NCBI RefSeq assembly: GCF_004168255.1
Contig: NZ_SEWG01000007.1
Coordinates: 124,001-188,000, forward strand
DNA length: 64,000 nt
Source of the DNA: Mucilaginibacter terrigena
GTDB taxonomy: Bacteria > Bacteroidota > Bacteroidia > Sphingobacteriales > Sphingobacteriaceae
Direction: 5' to 3'
Shown here: positions 27,313 through 36,130 of the stretch, piece by piece
How the letters are laid out: the number at the start of each line of letters is the position of its first letter
How positions within the stretch are numbered: the stretch's first letter is position 1
Made by a program: the position numbers and the translations under genes
The notes under the pieces: generated by a model
Database searches by the model: none
What the model was told of the DNA's origin: nothing
The model's input: only the letters and a program-made list of their open reading frames with translations

Positions 27313-27446
27313 TTTGGCTGAAGCCAAAATGACCTGCCTGGCTATCCGTCGGTTAAAACCGACGGCAATGATTCAATTTTAAGTCGAGTTCATTGCCGTC
27401 CATTTATGGGACGAATAACAAAAATGACAATCTCGGCTTTAGCCGA
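27313..27446. repeat. Array of five short palindromes
   Basis: Consecutive hairpins: TTTGGCTGAAGCCAAA (27313-27328), CCGTCGGTTAAAACCGACGG (27346-27365), CGGCAATGA with TCATTGCCG (27363-27398), CGTCC with GGACG (27397-27413) and TCGGCTTTAGCCGA (27433-27446). The outer two are alike in sequence (GGCT..AGCC) with AATGAC next to each. It lies between the BI-1 terminator and the metH riboswitch. It looks like a REP-type palindromic unit. Confidence 0.7.
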
Positions 27447-27460
27447 AATCTAAGCAAATA

Positions 27461-27493
27461 AAAAAAGCCGCCTGTAGATAACAAGCGGCTTTC
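27461..27493 (-). terminator. Terminator for the Bax inhibitor-1 gene
   Basis: Stem AAAGCCGC / GCGGCTTT (27464-27471 with 27485-27492); on the minus strand it is followed by a T run. It ends transcription of the gene whose stop is at 27513. Confidence 0.85.
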
Positions 27494-27512
27494 AGTTTCT
27501 TAGGATATTGGA

Positions 27513-28250
27513 TTATCTCCTGTTGCCGCCAAATATGCGCAGCAGTAATAAAAACAGGTTAATAAAATCAAGATAAAGGGTTAACGCACCCATAATGGCA
27601 GTTTTTTTACCGGCAGCATCGCCATATTCAATACCTGCGCCAATGCGTTTTAGCTTTTGCACATCATAAGCGGTTAGGCCTACAAATACCGCAACAAATA
27701 AATAACTTATCAGCAGGTCGAAACTGCTGCTGCGGAAAACTAACAGGTTTAAGAATGTAGCAACTAAACCCCCTACCAGCAACATGATCAGGATAGAACC
27801 AAATTTGGTAAGATCCTGTTGCGTGGTGTAACCACCAACTGCCATAACACCGAATACAATTGACGATGTTGCAAACGCGCTTGCTATCAATTCCGGCGGG
27901 TAATTGTAAAATATAGAGCTTAGACTGATACCCATTAGTGCTGAAAATACCATAAACATTAAGCCAACGCCTATCAGACTTAATCTATTTAGTCCTGGTC
28001 TGAAAAGGAATACGATAATTAGCGGGGAAATCATAACTACCGTTCCCCAGATATTATTGGCTCCTGTTTCCGGATTACGAATAAGAGATGAAAGGTCTTT
28101 ATTATACGCAAAATAGTATGCACATGCGGCTGATAGAGCCAACGCTGCAAACATCCAAACAAATACATTCGCAATAAACCTGCGGGATGCCTCAGCATTT
28201 TCAATATGGCTTACGCTCTCATAAACGTAATCAGTAGTTTTAGTTTCCAT
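27513..28250 (-). CDS. Bax inhibitor-1/YccA family membrane protein
   Basis: A 245-residue protein with seven membrane helices after a soluble N-terminal 25 residues. Family features are FIANVFVWMFAALALSA at the first helix, GVMAVGGYTTQQDLTKFG around residue 135, GLTAYDVQKLKRIG near 190 and ALTLYLDFINLFLLLLRIFG at the C terminus (the family's di-acidic sensor region lies in the helices before it). Bacterial members behave as pH-sensitive calcium leak channels or interact with the FtsH protease. It is a single gene with its own terminator. Confidence 0.92.
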   Translation of the reverse strand: METKTTDYVYESVSHIENAEASRRFIANVFVWMFAALALSAACAYYFAYNKDLSSLIRNPETGANNIWGTVVMISPLIIVFLFRPGLNRLSLIGVGLMFMVFSALMGISLSSIFYNYPPELIASAFATSSIVFGVMAVGGYTTQQDLTKFGSILIMLLVGGLVATFLNLLVFRSSSFDLLISYLFVAVFVGLTAYDVQKLKRIGAGIEYGDAAGKKTAIMGALTLYLDFINLFLLLLRIFGGNRR

Positions 28251-28341
28251 TTATTTTTTAGAAATTATTTGTACGAATATAGTAAAAACGTTGTAATGGT
28301 TATAAAAGTTGTAAGGGTTGTAAAGCTTACAATAGGATGAA

Positions 28342-28908
28342 TTAGTTTAACCGTTTCTGCAATTGTTCTTCTACTTTTTTAAATACCTGCAAGGGTTTTA
28401 GCGAGCGCCAGTTCAAATCATCGAGCTGGCCGCCAAAGTTGATGTAGTAATCGATATTGGCGTTCTTAAACTCGCGGATAACATGCTCCTGGAAATTTAC
28501 ACCGGCTATCCAGCCATCCTCTACTTCTTGGAACCACTCCTCGTAGTAGCTATCGTCCGAAAAATGGAAGTTAAGCACATTCTCGCCAATAAGGATAAAT
28601 TGGGTGATGCCCTGGTCAACCATCAGGTCTAACAGTTCGCGCTTCATCAGCATAATATCGTTATTAATTGCATCGTTCCACTCGCCAATAAATTCGATGA
28701 TGCTGTACCCTCGGTCGTAATCTACATACAGCACTTTCAGGTACAGGGTGTTGGAGCCAAAAGAATCCCACTGTGGGTGCAGCAAATAATTATAGATCTG
28801 CTTATCAAATTCAAACTCGTTATACTGGGTAGCATAAAAGGGCGAAAATTCATCCTCTGATGCTACATAATCATCCCGCCAGCGGTAATATGGTTCTATT
28901 TCGTGCAT
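28342..28908 (-). CDS. Conserved-looking protein of unknown function
   Basis: A 188-residue acidic, tryptophan- and tyrosine-rich protein without a signal peptide or membrane segment. I do not recognise a named domain. Notable pieces are YYRWRDDY at the front, VDYDRGYSIIEFIGEWNDAIN in two parts mid-protein, and FILIGENVLNFHFSDD followed by YYEEWFQEVEDGW, suggesting an alternating alpha/beta fold. It starts at ATG 28908, directly after a GC-rich repeat that separates it from murQ upstream, and may be cotranscribed with it. The codon use matches the surroundings, so it is probably a real chromosomal gene. Confidence 0.75.
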   Translation of the reverse strand: MHEIEPYYRWRDDYVASEDEFSPFYATQYNEFEFDKQIYNYLLHPQWDSFGSNTLYLKVLYVDYDRGYSIIEFIGEWNDAINNDIMLMKRELLDLMVDQGITQFILIGENVLNFHFSDDSYYEEWFQEVEDGWIAGVNFQEHVIREFKNANIDYYINFGGQLDDLNWRSLKPLQVFKKVEEQLQKRLN

Positions 28909-28909
28909 T

Positions 28910-28946
28910 AAGCCCCCTCCAAACCTCCCCCAACAGGGGAGGCTTA
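28910..28946. repeat. CCCTCC/GGGGAGG intergenic repeat
   Basis: AAGCCCCCTCC and CCTCCCC CAACA GGGGAGGCTT form a hairpin of the same family as 17535-17624. It lies between murQ and the unknown gene downstream and begins two bases after the latter's start codon side. Confidence 0.65.
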
Positions 28947-28956
28947 AAATTCTTTT

Positions 28957-29763
28957 TTATTTCTTTAAACTTTCAACTGCTTTTCTAACGCTGCCATACT
29001 CTTTCAATAGGGCGGCTGCTTCACTTTCGGGGAGGCCGGTTTCGGCCATTACCATGTTGGTACCGCGCTGTATCAGCTTATCATTTGATAACTGCATATC
29101 CACCATTTTATTACCCTTTACCCTGCCCAGTTGTATCATTACACTTGTGCTCAGCATATTTAAAACCAGCTTTTGCGCGGTACCGGCTTTCATGCGGGTA
29201 CTGCCTGTAACAAACTCGGGGCCGGTAACTACTTCTACCGGGTATTGCGCTGTTGCGGCTACCGGGCTGCCTGCGTTACAAACAATGCACCCCGTGGCAA
29301 TGCCATGTTCATTAGCGGTTTTTAACCCGCCTATCACATAGGGCGTAGTGCCCGATGCAGCTATGCCCACCACTACATCCTTTTCGTTGATATCAAACTC
29401 TTGCAGGTCTTTCCATGCCTGTGTGGTATTATCTTCGGCAAATTCAACAGCTTTGCGTATGGCGGTATCGCCGCCCGCGATGATACCCACCACCCAATCG
29501 AACGGAACACCAAAAGTTGGAGGGCATTCCGAAGCATCAACCACGCCCAACCTGCCGCTGGTGCCCGCGCCTATGTAAAATAAGCGGCCGCCTTTTCGCA
29601 TACGTTCGGTAGTGATCTTTGCCAGCGCTTCTATCTGCGGCAGGGCTTTCTCCACCGCTAATGGCACGGTTTTATCTTCGTTATTGATATTTTGAAGGAG
29701 CTCTATCAACGGCATGCTTTCCAGGCCGTTGTATTTAGAGTCTGTTTCGGTGCTTCTTTCCAT
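28957..29763 (-). CDS. murQ: N-acetylmuramic acid 6-phosphate etherase
   Basis: A 268-residue SIS-domain enzyme that removes lactate from MurNAc 6-phosphate to give GlcNAc 6-phosphate, a step in cell-wall recycling. The diagnostic segments are present: RLFYIGAGTSGRLGVVDASE in two halves (residues about 61-80) with the catalytic glutamate just before CPPTFG, GIIAGGD near 93, GIAASGTTPYVIGGL near 135 and GSTRMKAGTAQK near 190. The length is slightly below the usual 300. A NagZ-like hydrolase gene lies 1.8 kb away, consistent with a recycling function. Confidence 0.93.
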   Translation of the reverse strand: MERSTETDSKYNGLESMPLIELLQNINNEDKTVPLAVEKALPQIEALAKITTERMRKGGRLFYIGAGTSGRLGVVDASECPPTFGVPFDWVVGIIAGGDTAIRKAVEFAEDNTTQAWKDLQEFDINEKDVVVGIAASGTTPYVIGGLKTANEHGIATGCIVCNAGSPVAATAQYPVEVVTGPEFVTGSTRMKAGTAQKLVLNMLSTSVMIQLGRVKGNKMVDMQLSNDKLIQRGTNMVMAETGLPESEAAALLKEYGSVRKAVESLKK

Positions 29764-29776
29764 TTTAAATATAAAT

Positions 29777-29863
29777 TTAGCCTCTCCCCGGCCCTCTCCG
29801 AAGGAGAGGGTGCTAAATATATTTTAAAGTCCTCTCCTTCGGAGAGGATTTAGGAGAGGCTAA
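29777..29863. repeat. CTCTCC/GGAGAG intergenic repeat
   Basis: TTAGCCTCTCC at the left end pairs with GGAGAGGCTAA at the right; two inner hairpins, CCTCTCC GAA GGAGAGG-like and CCTCTCC TTC GGAGAGG, lie between. It precedes murQ in the divergent spacer with the S41 peptidase. Confidence 0.75.
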
Positions 29864-29938
29864 TATTTTAACAAAATTGAATAAAAAACATCAAAGCAAC
29901 GACGGTGATATAAATTATAAGCAATAGATGCTAATTAT

Positions 29939-29946
29939 TAGATTTG
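29939..29946 (+). promoter_or_regulatory. TAnnTTTG promoter box for the S41 peptidase
   Basis: TAGATTTG, 16 bases upstream of ATG 29963. No clear -33 element. Confidence 0.5.
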
Positions 29947-29962
29947 CGTGGCTAACATATAG

Positions 29963-31546
29963 ATGAAAAGAACTGCGGGAATAATTTTCAGGACATTAAT
30001 ATTAATTTTGATAGGCATAGCTATCGGCATATTTATCACCGATGGCGATATGGGCGGGCGCAGGCTTGGCCTTAACTTCTCCGGCCCTGATAAGATATCG
30101 CGTGTTTTATATCTGGTGAACAGTAAATACGTCGATTCGGTTAATACCGATAGCGTTGAGGGCGTTACGGTAAATGATATGCTGCAAAATTTGGACCCGC
30201 ACTCGGTTTACCTGCCGGCACAACAGGCCCGTACTATTAACGAACGGCTGGAAGGGGGTTTTAACGGCATCGGCTTAGAGTACCAACTACTGCGCGATAC
30301 GCTTATAATAACCCAGGTTAATGCCGATGGCCCCGCTGCAAAGGCAGGCGTAGTTACCGGCGACAGGGTTATTAATGTGGATGGGAAACCATTTTCGGGC
30401 ACCAAACTAAATGTAACACGCATCAGCAAAACCTTCAGGGGCGAAAAGGATACCCGCATTGTACTGGGCATATCAAGAAGCGGCAGGCCCATTAAAGATT
30501 TTGCCATAAAACGCGGCAGGGTTATACTAAGCAGCCTGGATGCCGCTTACACTGTTAGCGGTGCGGGATATATCAAAATAAGCAAGTTTGCATCAACCAC
30601 AGATAATGATTTTAAGGAGGCCCTAAAAAAATTGAAAGCTGATGGTATGCAAAAGCTGGTGCTTGACCTTCGCGGAAATGGTGGCGGCTATTTAAATACG
30701 GCAACAGCCCTGGCCGATGAGTTTTTACCAAAAGGCAAACTGATAGTGTACACCCAGGGCAGCCACGAACCACGAACCGATTATTTTGCGACAGACTCGG
30801 GAAATTACGAGAAGGGTAACCTTACCGTAATTATAGATGAATATTCGGCATCGGCGAGTGAGATACTTGCAGGCGCGCTGCAGGACCTGGACAGGGCCAC
30901 TATTGTAGGCCGCCGGTCGTTTGGCAAGGGCTTGGTACAACAGCAGTTTCCGTTTGGGGATGGCACGGCTATCAATTTAACCGTGGCAAGGTATTATACC
31001 CCCTCGGGGCGTTCGATACAAAAATCATATAAGAATGGGGTAGCCAGCTATCGTAACGAGTTAGCCAACCGCGTACGTAAAGGCGAATTATTAAATGCAG
31101 GGAGTAATTTAAGTGATAGCGCATTTGTGGGCGGAGCAGCTTATCATACCACTAAAGGCCGTAAAGTTTTTAGCCGGGGCGGCATCATGCCCGACATTTT
31201 TGTACCTGCCGATACCACCCAAAACACACAATTGATAGAGGACCTTGCCGATAACCAGCTTTTTACCGCGTATGTAATTGACCGGTTGCAGCCTATGATG
31301 AACAAATATGCTACCGCCGATAACTTTATCGACCAATACAATATCAGCGACGAAGGCCTGAATAATTTTATAGCCTACACCTCAAAAACGGTAAAGGAGA
31401 TAAATTATGCCGACCTACAGTTGTCAAAAGAGGTTATTAAAACATTGATAAAGGCCAATGCAGCCCGTTTTAAATGGGGCAATAACGCTTATTACCGCGT
31501 TTTAAACACCAATGACGCCACGTTTAAGACAGCACTGCAACAATAA
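29963..31546 (+). CDS. S41 family (C-terminal processing) peptidase
   Basis: A 527-residue protein with an N-terminal membrane anchor or signal (residues about 5-27). A PDZ domain follows (INERLEGGFNGIGLEYQ, then GDRVINVDGKPF, about residues 90-170). The peptidase core contains LDLRGNGGGYLNTA, and the dyad of this family: Ser297 in EYSASASE and Lys322 in RSFGKGLVQQ, with the usual spacing of 25. A helical C-terminal region of about 130 residues completes it. These enzymes trim proteins in the periplasm. The stop codon abuts that of the convergent GH3 gene. Confidence 0.93.
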   Translation: MKRTAGIIFRTLILILIGIAIGIFITDGDMGGRRLGLNFSGPDKISRVLYLVNSKYVDSVNTDSVEGVTVNDMLQNLDPHSVYLPAQQARTINERLEGGFNGIGLEYQLLRDTLIITQVNADGPAAKAGVVTGDRVINVDGKPFSGTKLNVTRISKTFRGEKDTRIVLGISRSGRPIKDFAIKRGRVILSSLDAAYTVSGAGYIKISKFASTTDNDFKEALKKLKADGMQKLVLDLRGNGGGYLNTATALADEFLPKGKLIVYTQGSHEPRTDYFATDSGNYEKGNLTVIIDEYSASASEILAGALQDLDRATIVGRRSFGKGLVQQQFPFGDGTAINLTVARYYTPSGRSIQKSYKNGVASYRNELANRVRKGELLNAGSNLSDSAFVGGAAYHTTKGRKVFSRGGIMPDIFVPADTTQNTQLIEDLADNQLFTAYVIDRLQPMMNKYATADNFIDQYNISDEGLNNFIAYTSKTVKEINYADLQLSKEVIKTLIKANAARFKWGNNAYYRVLNTNDATFKTALQQ

Positions 31547-33268
31547 TTAAAAACTCATTCCCGTACCCGTAGGGAAAAACGTGTTAACGCTAACCGGCAG
31601 CTTGCCCCTGGGCTTCATCAAACCTGTTATTACTTTTACTGCCGAGCGCTGCATGGCATCATCCTTTTGATAGCCTTCTATAAGGCCCGCGCTTTTTTCA
31701 ATACCGGGCAAGCCTGCTATGGTGTAGGGGTTAGCAAATACGCTGGTTACTACATTTGGCCTTGCGGCCAGGGCGGCTATCAGGTATTTAACATCGCTGC
31801 TGTAATCAAGCTTACTTGCGGGGCGGGTACGGGTATCATGGATGCTCACAAAAACCTGGTCGAAACCTTTTAAGGTTTGCAGCATGCGGTTCATATCCGT
31901 AAGCGATGTGTTTTTACCTACTAAAAATATCATGCTGTTGGCATACCATTTAGATAGCTCCAGTTGAAAAACCGTTGGCCTGTCAACCCCGATACTGATT
32001 ATAGCGGTTTTTTTGAACGGGTCCTGCCGCAGGGTGCGGCTATCTCCTTTCAGCACGGTTATCGCGGCATCGCTTAGCTGCTGGAACAATTCGGCCGCGG
32101 CCGGGCGGTTAATATCCTTTATGATGTTCACAGAGTTAGCAGGCTTATAGTTGCTTAAACCGGCCCAGTATTTAGCGGCAAGCAGCTTTTTCACCTTCGC
32201 CTCAAATTCCTCTTTGGTTATTTTTTTCTTACGGATGGCTTTATTGATCAGCTTAGCGCCGTTTACCGAATTAACGGATAGTTCTATCAGATCGTTCCCG
32301 GCCAGGAACGCCCTTACATCGGCCTCGCCGTTCGGAAAATCTTTTACCACGCCCTGCATTTCCATCGCATCGGAAGCCACTATGCCTTTAAAGCCAAGCG
32401 AATCCTTAAGTTCGCCGGTTACTATAGGCCTTGATAATGTTGATGGCAGGTTTTTGGTGGTGTCCAAGGCTGGGATGTTCATATGGGCTATCATCACACC
32501 GCTTATGCCTGCGGCAATTGCCTCGCGGAAAGGATACTCCTCCAAAGAATCTAAACGCGCACGGGTGAAGGGCAGCAGCGGCAAAGCAAAGTGCGAATCA
32601 ACATTGGTATCGCCGTGGCCGGGGAAGTGCTTGGCAAAAACAATTAGGCCGGCATCCTGCATCCCGGTAAAATAGGCAATGCCTTTGCGGGCCACATTGT
32701 ACTTATTATCCCCAAACGACCGGTAGTTGATAACCGGGTTATTGGGATTGTTATTTACATCCATATCGGGCGCAAAATTAATGTGCATGCCCAGCCGCTT
32801 AAAGTCGTAAGCTACCATTTGCCCCATTTTGTAAATAAGGGTGTTATCCTGTACGGCGCCTAAAGTCATTTGGTAGGGGTATGATGTCGACGAATCTAAC
32901 CGCATGCCCAAGCCCCACTCGCCATCCATGGCAATAAGTAAGGGCACTTTTGATAGCTTTTGATAAACATTAATAAGGTTGGCATGCCTTACCGGCCCTC
33001 CCTGAAAAAACACCAGGCCGCCTATATGCTCGTCCTGTATCACCTTGGCAACAGAATCTTCATAGGCCTTGCCCTTATTGGTATGTGCCCTTACGTAAAA
33101 CAACTGCCCTATACGTTCCTTCCGGCTCATCTTTTTATAAACAGAATCAACCCAGTTGTTTTGTTCGCTTAACGATTTAATAAAGCTTGTTTTTTGCGCG
33201 AAACTGCTTTGTACAAAAAAGCTAACAATAAAAAGCAGGAAAAAGGAGCGGTAGATTTTTTGTTTCAT
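31547..33268 (-). CDS. Glycoside hydrolase family 3 protein, NagZ-like, exported
   Basis: A 573-residue exported enzyme; from ATG 33268 the signal peptide ends at SSFAQ. The catalytic domain carries KHFPGHGDTNVDSH (around residue 208), the motif that distinguishes NagZ-type beta-N-acetylglucosaminidases, and SDAMEMQGV, holding the nucleophile Asp (about 300). A C-terminal GH3 domain of about 180 residues is present; the beta-lactamase-like domain that some Bacteroidota homologues carry is absent. It probably acts on peptidoglycan fragments in the periplasm. A TTG three codons upstream falls in the promoter box TACATTTG and is rejected as start. Confidence 0.9.
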   Translation of the reverse strand: MKQKIYRSFFLLFIVSFFVQSSFAQKTSFIKSLSEQNNWVDSVYKKMSRKERIGQLFYVRAHTNKGKAYEDSVAKVIQDEHIGGLVFFQGGPVRHANLINVYQKLSKVPLLIAMDGEWGLGMRLDSSTSYPYQMTLGAVQDNTLIYKMGQMVAYDFKRLGMHINFAPDMDVNNNPNNPVINYRSFGDNKYNVARKGIAYFTGMQDAGLIVFAKHFPGHGDTNVDSHFALPLLPFTRARLDSLEEYPFREAIAAGISGVMIAHMNIPALDTTKNLPSTLSRPIVTGELKDSLGFKGIVASDAMEMQGVVKDFPNGEADVRAFLAGNDLIELSVNSVNGAKLINKAIRKKKITKEEFEAKVKKLLAAKYWAGLSNYKPANSVNIIKDINRPAAAELFQQLSDAAITVLKGDSRTLRQDPFKKTAIISIGVDRPTVFQLELSKWYANSMIFLVGKNTSLTDMNRMLQTLKGFDQVFVSIHDTRTRPASKLDYSSDVKYLIAALAARPNVVTSVFANPYTIAGLPGIEKSAGLIEGYQKDDAMQRSAVKVITGLMKPRGKLPVSVNTFFPTGTGMSF

Positions 33269-33274
33269 TATATC

Positions 33275-33282
33275 CAAATGTA
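33275..33282 (-). promoter_or_regulatory. TAnnTTTG promoter box for the GH3 gene
   Basis: TACATTTG on the minus strand, six bases upstream of ATG 33268, so the mRNA would have almost no leader. Confidence 0.5.
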
Positions 33283-33448
33283 GCTTAAATCTAAATTTTA
33301 GCTAATTGTTTTACCCACAAAAGATAATATTAAAAAATCGCGAATAAACCTTGCTGCAAATTTCCACTCTATTAAGATATAAAATTAACCGGCATACAAT
33401 ATTATGGGGAAACTTGTAATATCGGTTGCCATAAAATAAAACAAACCG

Positions 33449-34138
33449 ATGAAAAAAATTCTGTTTATGGCCATATGCCTGCTTACCGTGGCAGGTACAG
33501 TAAGTGCACAGCGTTACGACCGCCGTTACCCGCCGCGCAGGGTAGTAAGGCGCCCTCCCCCGGTGCAGGAAAGGTACCAAAGGCGGGGCGATGATTTTTA
33601 CCGGCCTAAGGTTGGGATAGCAGGTGGTGTAAACTTTTCAAACACTGTTGATGCCTATAACTCTGACTTTAGCACCAGCACCATCGCGGGCTTGCACTTA
33701 GGGCTTACGTTTGATATCCCTGTTGCCTACCCCTTATCCTTTGCGCCCGAAATTTTGTTTTCGCAAAAAGGTTACCGTGCACAAACAGCCGATGGCGAGT
33801 TTAAGCAGCGTACCAATTATGTCGATATCCCTTTGCTGGCCAAATTCAGGCTGGTGCCGGGTTTCAACTTTGTAGTAGGTCCGCAATTAAGTTTTCTTAC
33901 ATCAACTAAAAACATTTACGATAATGGTTTTAATACGGTGTATGAAAGCGATTATAATGATCGCGGCGACAAAAGCTATTTATCGGGTGTTATTGGCGTA
34001 GGTATCGATCTTAACCGCAATGTTGAGCTGCGCGGAAGGTACACTATCGACCTTGATAAAAACCGATCGAACAGCGGCGCGATACCCGATTACCGCAACC
34101 AGGTATTTCAACTGGGCTTAGGCTTTAAGTTCCAGTAA
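33449..34138 (+). CDS. Outer-membrane beta-barrel (PorT-like) protein
   Basis: A 229-residue exported protein with a signal peptide ending at VSAQ. A short arginine- and proline-rich linker (RRYPPRRVVRRPPPVQERY) follows, then an eight-strand barrel pattern: KVGIAGGVNFSNT, IAGLHLGLTFDIP, FAPEILFSQKGYR, NYVDIPLLAKFRL, FNFVVGPQLSFL and a final VFQLGLGFKFQ. This fits the outer membrane protein beta-barrel (PorT-like) family of Bacteroidota. The ligand or role is unknown. It has its own terminator and does not appear to be in an operon. Confidence 0.85.
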   Translation: MKKILFMAICLLTVAGTVSAQRYDRRYPPRRVVRRPPPVQERYQRRGDDFYRPKVGIAGGVNFSNTVDAYNSDFSTSTIAGLHLGLTFDIPVAYPLSFAPEILFSQKGYRAQTADGEFKQRTNYVDIPLLAKFRLVPGFNFVVGPQLSFLTSTKNIYDNGFNTVYESDYNDRGDKSYLSGVIGVGIDLNRNVELRGRYTIDLDKNRSNSGAIPDYRNQVFQLGLGFKFQ

Positions 34139-34157
34139 AAGAATTTGCTATTAATTA

Positions 34158-34192
34158 AAAACGCCACCTGTTGATTAACGGGTGGCGTTTTT
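34158..34192 (+). terminator. Terminator after the PorT-like gene
   Basis: Perfect 10-bp stem AAACGCCACC / GGTGGCGTTT with a 12-base loop and flanking A and T runs. It may work in both directions, since the convergent glycosyltransferase ends at 34194. Confidence 0.9.
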
Positions 34193-34193
34193 G

Positions 34194-35147
34194 CTATTTA
34201 AAAATCTGCTTAAACCAGCGTTTAGCTTTATACTTTGGCTTATTGTATTTTTTCCAGCGGGCAGCGATATTAAAATCATCATTTAAAGTGTAAACATCGG
34301 CTTGCTTTTGAGGCAAAACATATAAAGGATGCGTGATCTCGCCGAGTTCCTGCACGGGCAGGTTTGCATTTTTATTATTGATGTCATGGGTGTGGGTAGA
34401 GCTTTCGCCAAAGCCTATGTTGGTAATAAGGTTTACATTGGGTATAACCGCAAGGCCGTTGTTGAAGAAGTTTAAAAAACCTAACTGGTAATCCCAGGTA
34501 TCAATAAGCCCGGCCTTTAACTGCTTAAAAATACTTACCCAGGTCTCAACAATAAATTTATCCTCAAAAATATTAGCAAGCTGCGGCCCGGCATCGCTCA
34601 GTTGATAGTTGCTTAGTTCTTTATCATAATCTTTCCAAACCCTTCGCCAGCCCGCCCAGCCCCATACATGCGACAGGTTGGAGAAGTAATAACTGTCTTC
34701 TCCCCATTTTTTGCCATGCTGCAGATTGCACCCGCAAATGTGCCTGATGCGTTCATCGTGCCGGTATTTTTCCAGCATGGTATCACAAAACCTAAAAAAA
34801 TCGCTCGCCGGCAGGCAGTCGTCTTCCAGGATAATGCCTTCTTCCTCCTGCTCAAAAAACCAGGTAATGGCCGATGATACCGCCTCTTTGCAACCCATGT
34901 TGCTTTCCCTGAAAAGTGTTTTCACTTCGCATGGCCAATCAATTTGTGTTGTAATATTTCGCGCCTGTTCGCATAACGGCTGTTCTCCCGGTTTATTGGC
35001 CCGCGGGCCATCGGCAGCAATGTACAACCGGGTGGGGCGGGTTTGCCTTATTTGGGCAAAAACCCTTTCAGTAGTATCGGGCCGGTTAAAAATAATGAAT
35101 AAAACTGCCGATGATGTTTGGTAAGAAGCGGTAGCCGGGTTATTCAT
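34194..35147 (-). CDS. Glycosyltransferase, nucleotide-diphospho-sugar type
   Basis: A 317-residue soluble protein starting at ATG 35147 (a TTG two codons earlier is less likely). The start is SAVLFIIFNRPDTTERVFAQ, then LYIAADGPR, and the metal-binding acidic motif EEGIILEDDCLPASDFF near residue 120. WGWAGWRRVW near 180 and the ending with IPNVNLITNIGFG are typical of a group of GT-A-fold transferases annotated as family 2 or HlpA-like sugar-nucleotide transferases. It is the last gene of the minus-strand glycan cluster; sugar and acceptor are unknown. Confidence 0.8.
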   Translation of the reverse strand: MNNPATASYQTSSAVLFIIFNRPDTTERVFAQIRQTRPTRLYIAADGPRANKPGEQPLCEQARNITTQIDWPCEVKTLFRESNMGCKEAVSSAITWFFEQEEEGIILEDDCLPASDFFRFCDTMLEKYRHDERIRHICGCNLQHGKKWGEDSYYFSNLSHVWGWAGWRRVWKDYDKELSNYQLSDAGPQLANIFEDKFIVETWVSIFKQLKAGLIDTWDYQLGFLNFFNNGLAVIPNVNLITNIGFGESSTHTHDINNKNANLPVQELGEITHPLYVLPQKQADVYTLNDDFNIAARWKKYNKPKYKAKRWFKQIFK

Positions 35148-35193
35148 ATGCAAATATTGTGGTTTTAAGTTGATGCTGGATTGTTATCCGGCT

Positions 35194-36057
35194 TTATTTT
35201 TTTGCCGACCGCTGTTTTCTTGACTCCCAAAAGCGGCAGAAAAGATATCCCCCACCTTTATAATGCTCGGTCATTAAATACTTGGCGTCGCCCTGGTAAT
35301 GCAGGGTTGCAAACCTGATGAGCCGGCCCGTTTGCAATTGCTTGCAATAAGGAAGGTTATTTTGCCAATAGATCTTTTTCCGGCCGTTCTCCATTTCATA
35401 GCCGTCGGAGTTGTTGATGGATACATCAACGGCCAGTTCGTTATTGATAAGATCCACCTTCAGGGTCTCATTCGGATGATCGCGGAAGTAAAGGTGAAAA
35501 AGGCTCATATCGCATATACCGCCCATCAGTTCGGGATCATTAACAAAAGGCTCGTAGATGTGCTCCAGTTCTTTTGTAGCTTCCTCGTCAGTATAGGCAT
35601 GCATCAGGTACCTGCAAAAGCTGCTTATTGCATTAAGGTTTTTAAAGTAAGTAAAGGCGGGCATACCCATATCAGGGCAGGTATTTGCGATAGAACAACC
35701 TTTAAAAAGGGATACCATTTCGGTTACGTTTTGAAACAGCAATACATCCGAATCGAGGTATATAAAGCTTTCGATATTGTTTTCGCGGCAAAAGGCCTCG
35801 ATATAAAACCAGCGCAAAAAGCAGTTTAGCTCATACACCTCGCCATTGGTGGTGCGGTGTACATATACATCAGAAAAAGCGGTTACAGCGCTTTGGTATT
35901 TGCTTGCCAAAACATGGGTAACAAAAGCATACCGGTTATTCCGTTTATCGCCCAGCAAATAAACAATAGAATCCGGGTTAAAATATTTGGCCTGTTTAAG
36001 GCTGTATTTTAAATACTTAGAGTTACCGTTATGAAAAAATATGATAGGTATTGCCAT
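35194..36057 (-). CDS. Putative glycosyltransferase, GT-A fold
   Basis: A 287-residue protein from ATG 36057; a TTG eleven codons upstream is possible but would overlap the divergent gene's leader. It begins AIPIIFFHNGNSKYLKYSL and has a DxD-type motif in FIYLDSDVLLFQNV near residue 100, which suggests a metal-dependent, sugar-nucleotide-binding transferase resembling the GT8-like class. No membrane segment. Late residues such as LIRFATLHYQGDAKYLM match a common ending of this Bacteroidota family. It sits in the glycan cluster, so a role in lipopolysaccharide or capsule is the natural inference. Confidence 0.72.
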   Translation of the reverse strand: MAIPIIFFHNGNSKYLKYSLKQAKYFNPDSIVYLLGDKRNNRYAFVTHVLASKYQSAVTAFSDVYVHRTTNGEVYELNCFLRWFYIEAFCRENNIESFIYLDSDVLLFQNVTEMVSLFKGCSIANTCPDMGMPAFTYFKNLNAISSFCRYLMHAYTDEEATKELEHIYEPFVNDPELMGGICDMSLFHLYFRDHPNETLKVDLINNELAVDVSINNSDGYEMENGRKKIYWQNNLPYCKQLQTGRLIRFATLHYQGDAKYLMTEHYKGGGYLFCRFWESRKQRSAKK

Positions 36058-36130
36058 ACTGTTAACGCGTTCCGCTGTTTCAATTTGCAAAGATGTTTAT
36101 TTAAAAGTGCAAAAAAGTGCATATTTAAAA

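Noticed and set aside
36041-36130. Longer start for the glycan-cluster methyltransferase
   Set aside because: The extra 30 residues overlap the divergent gene's start on the other strand and do not resemble the family.
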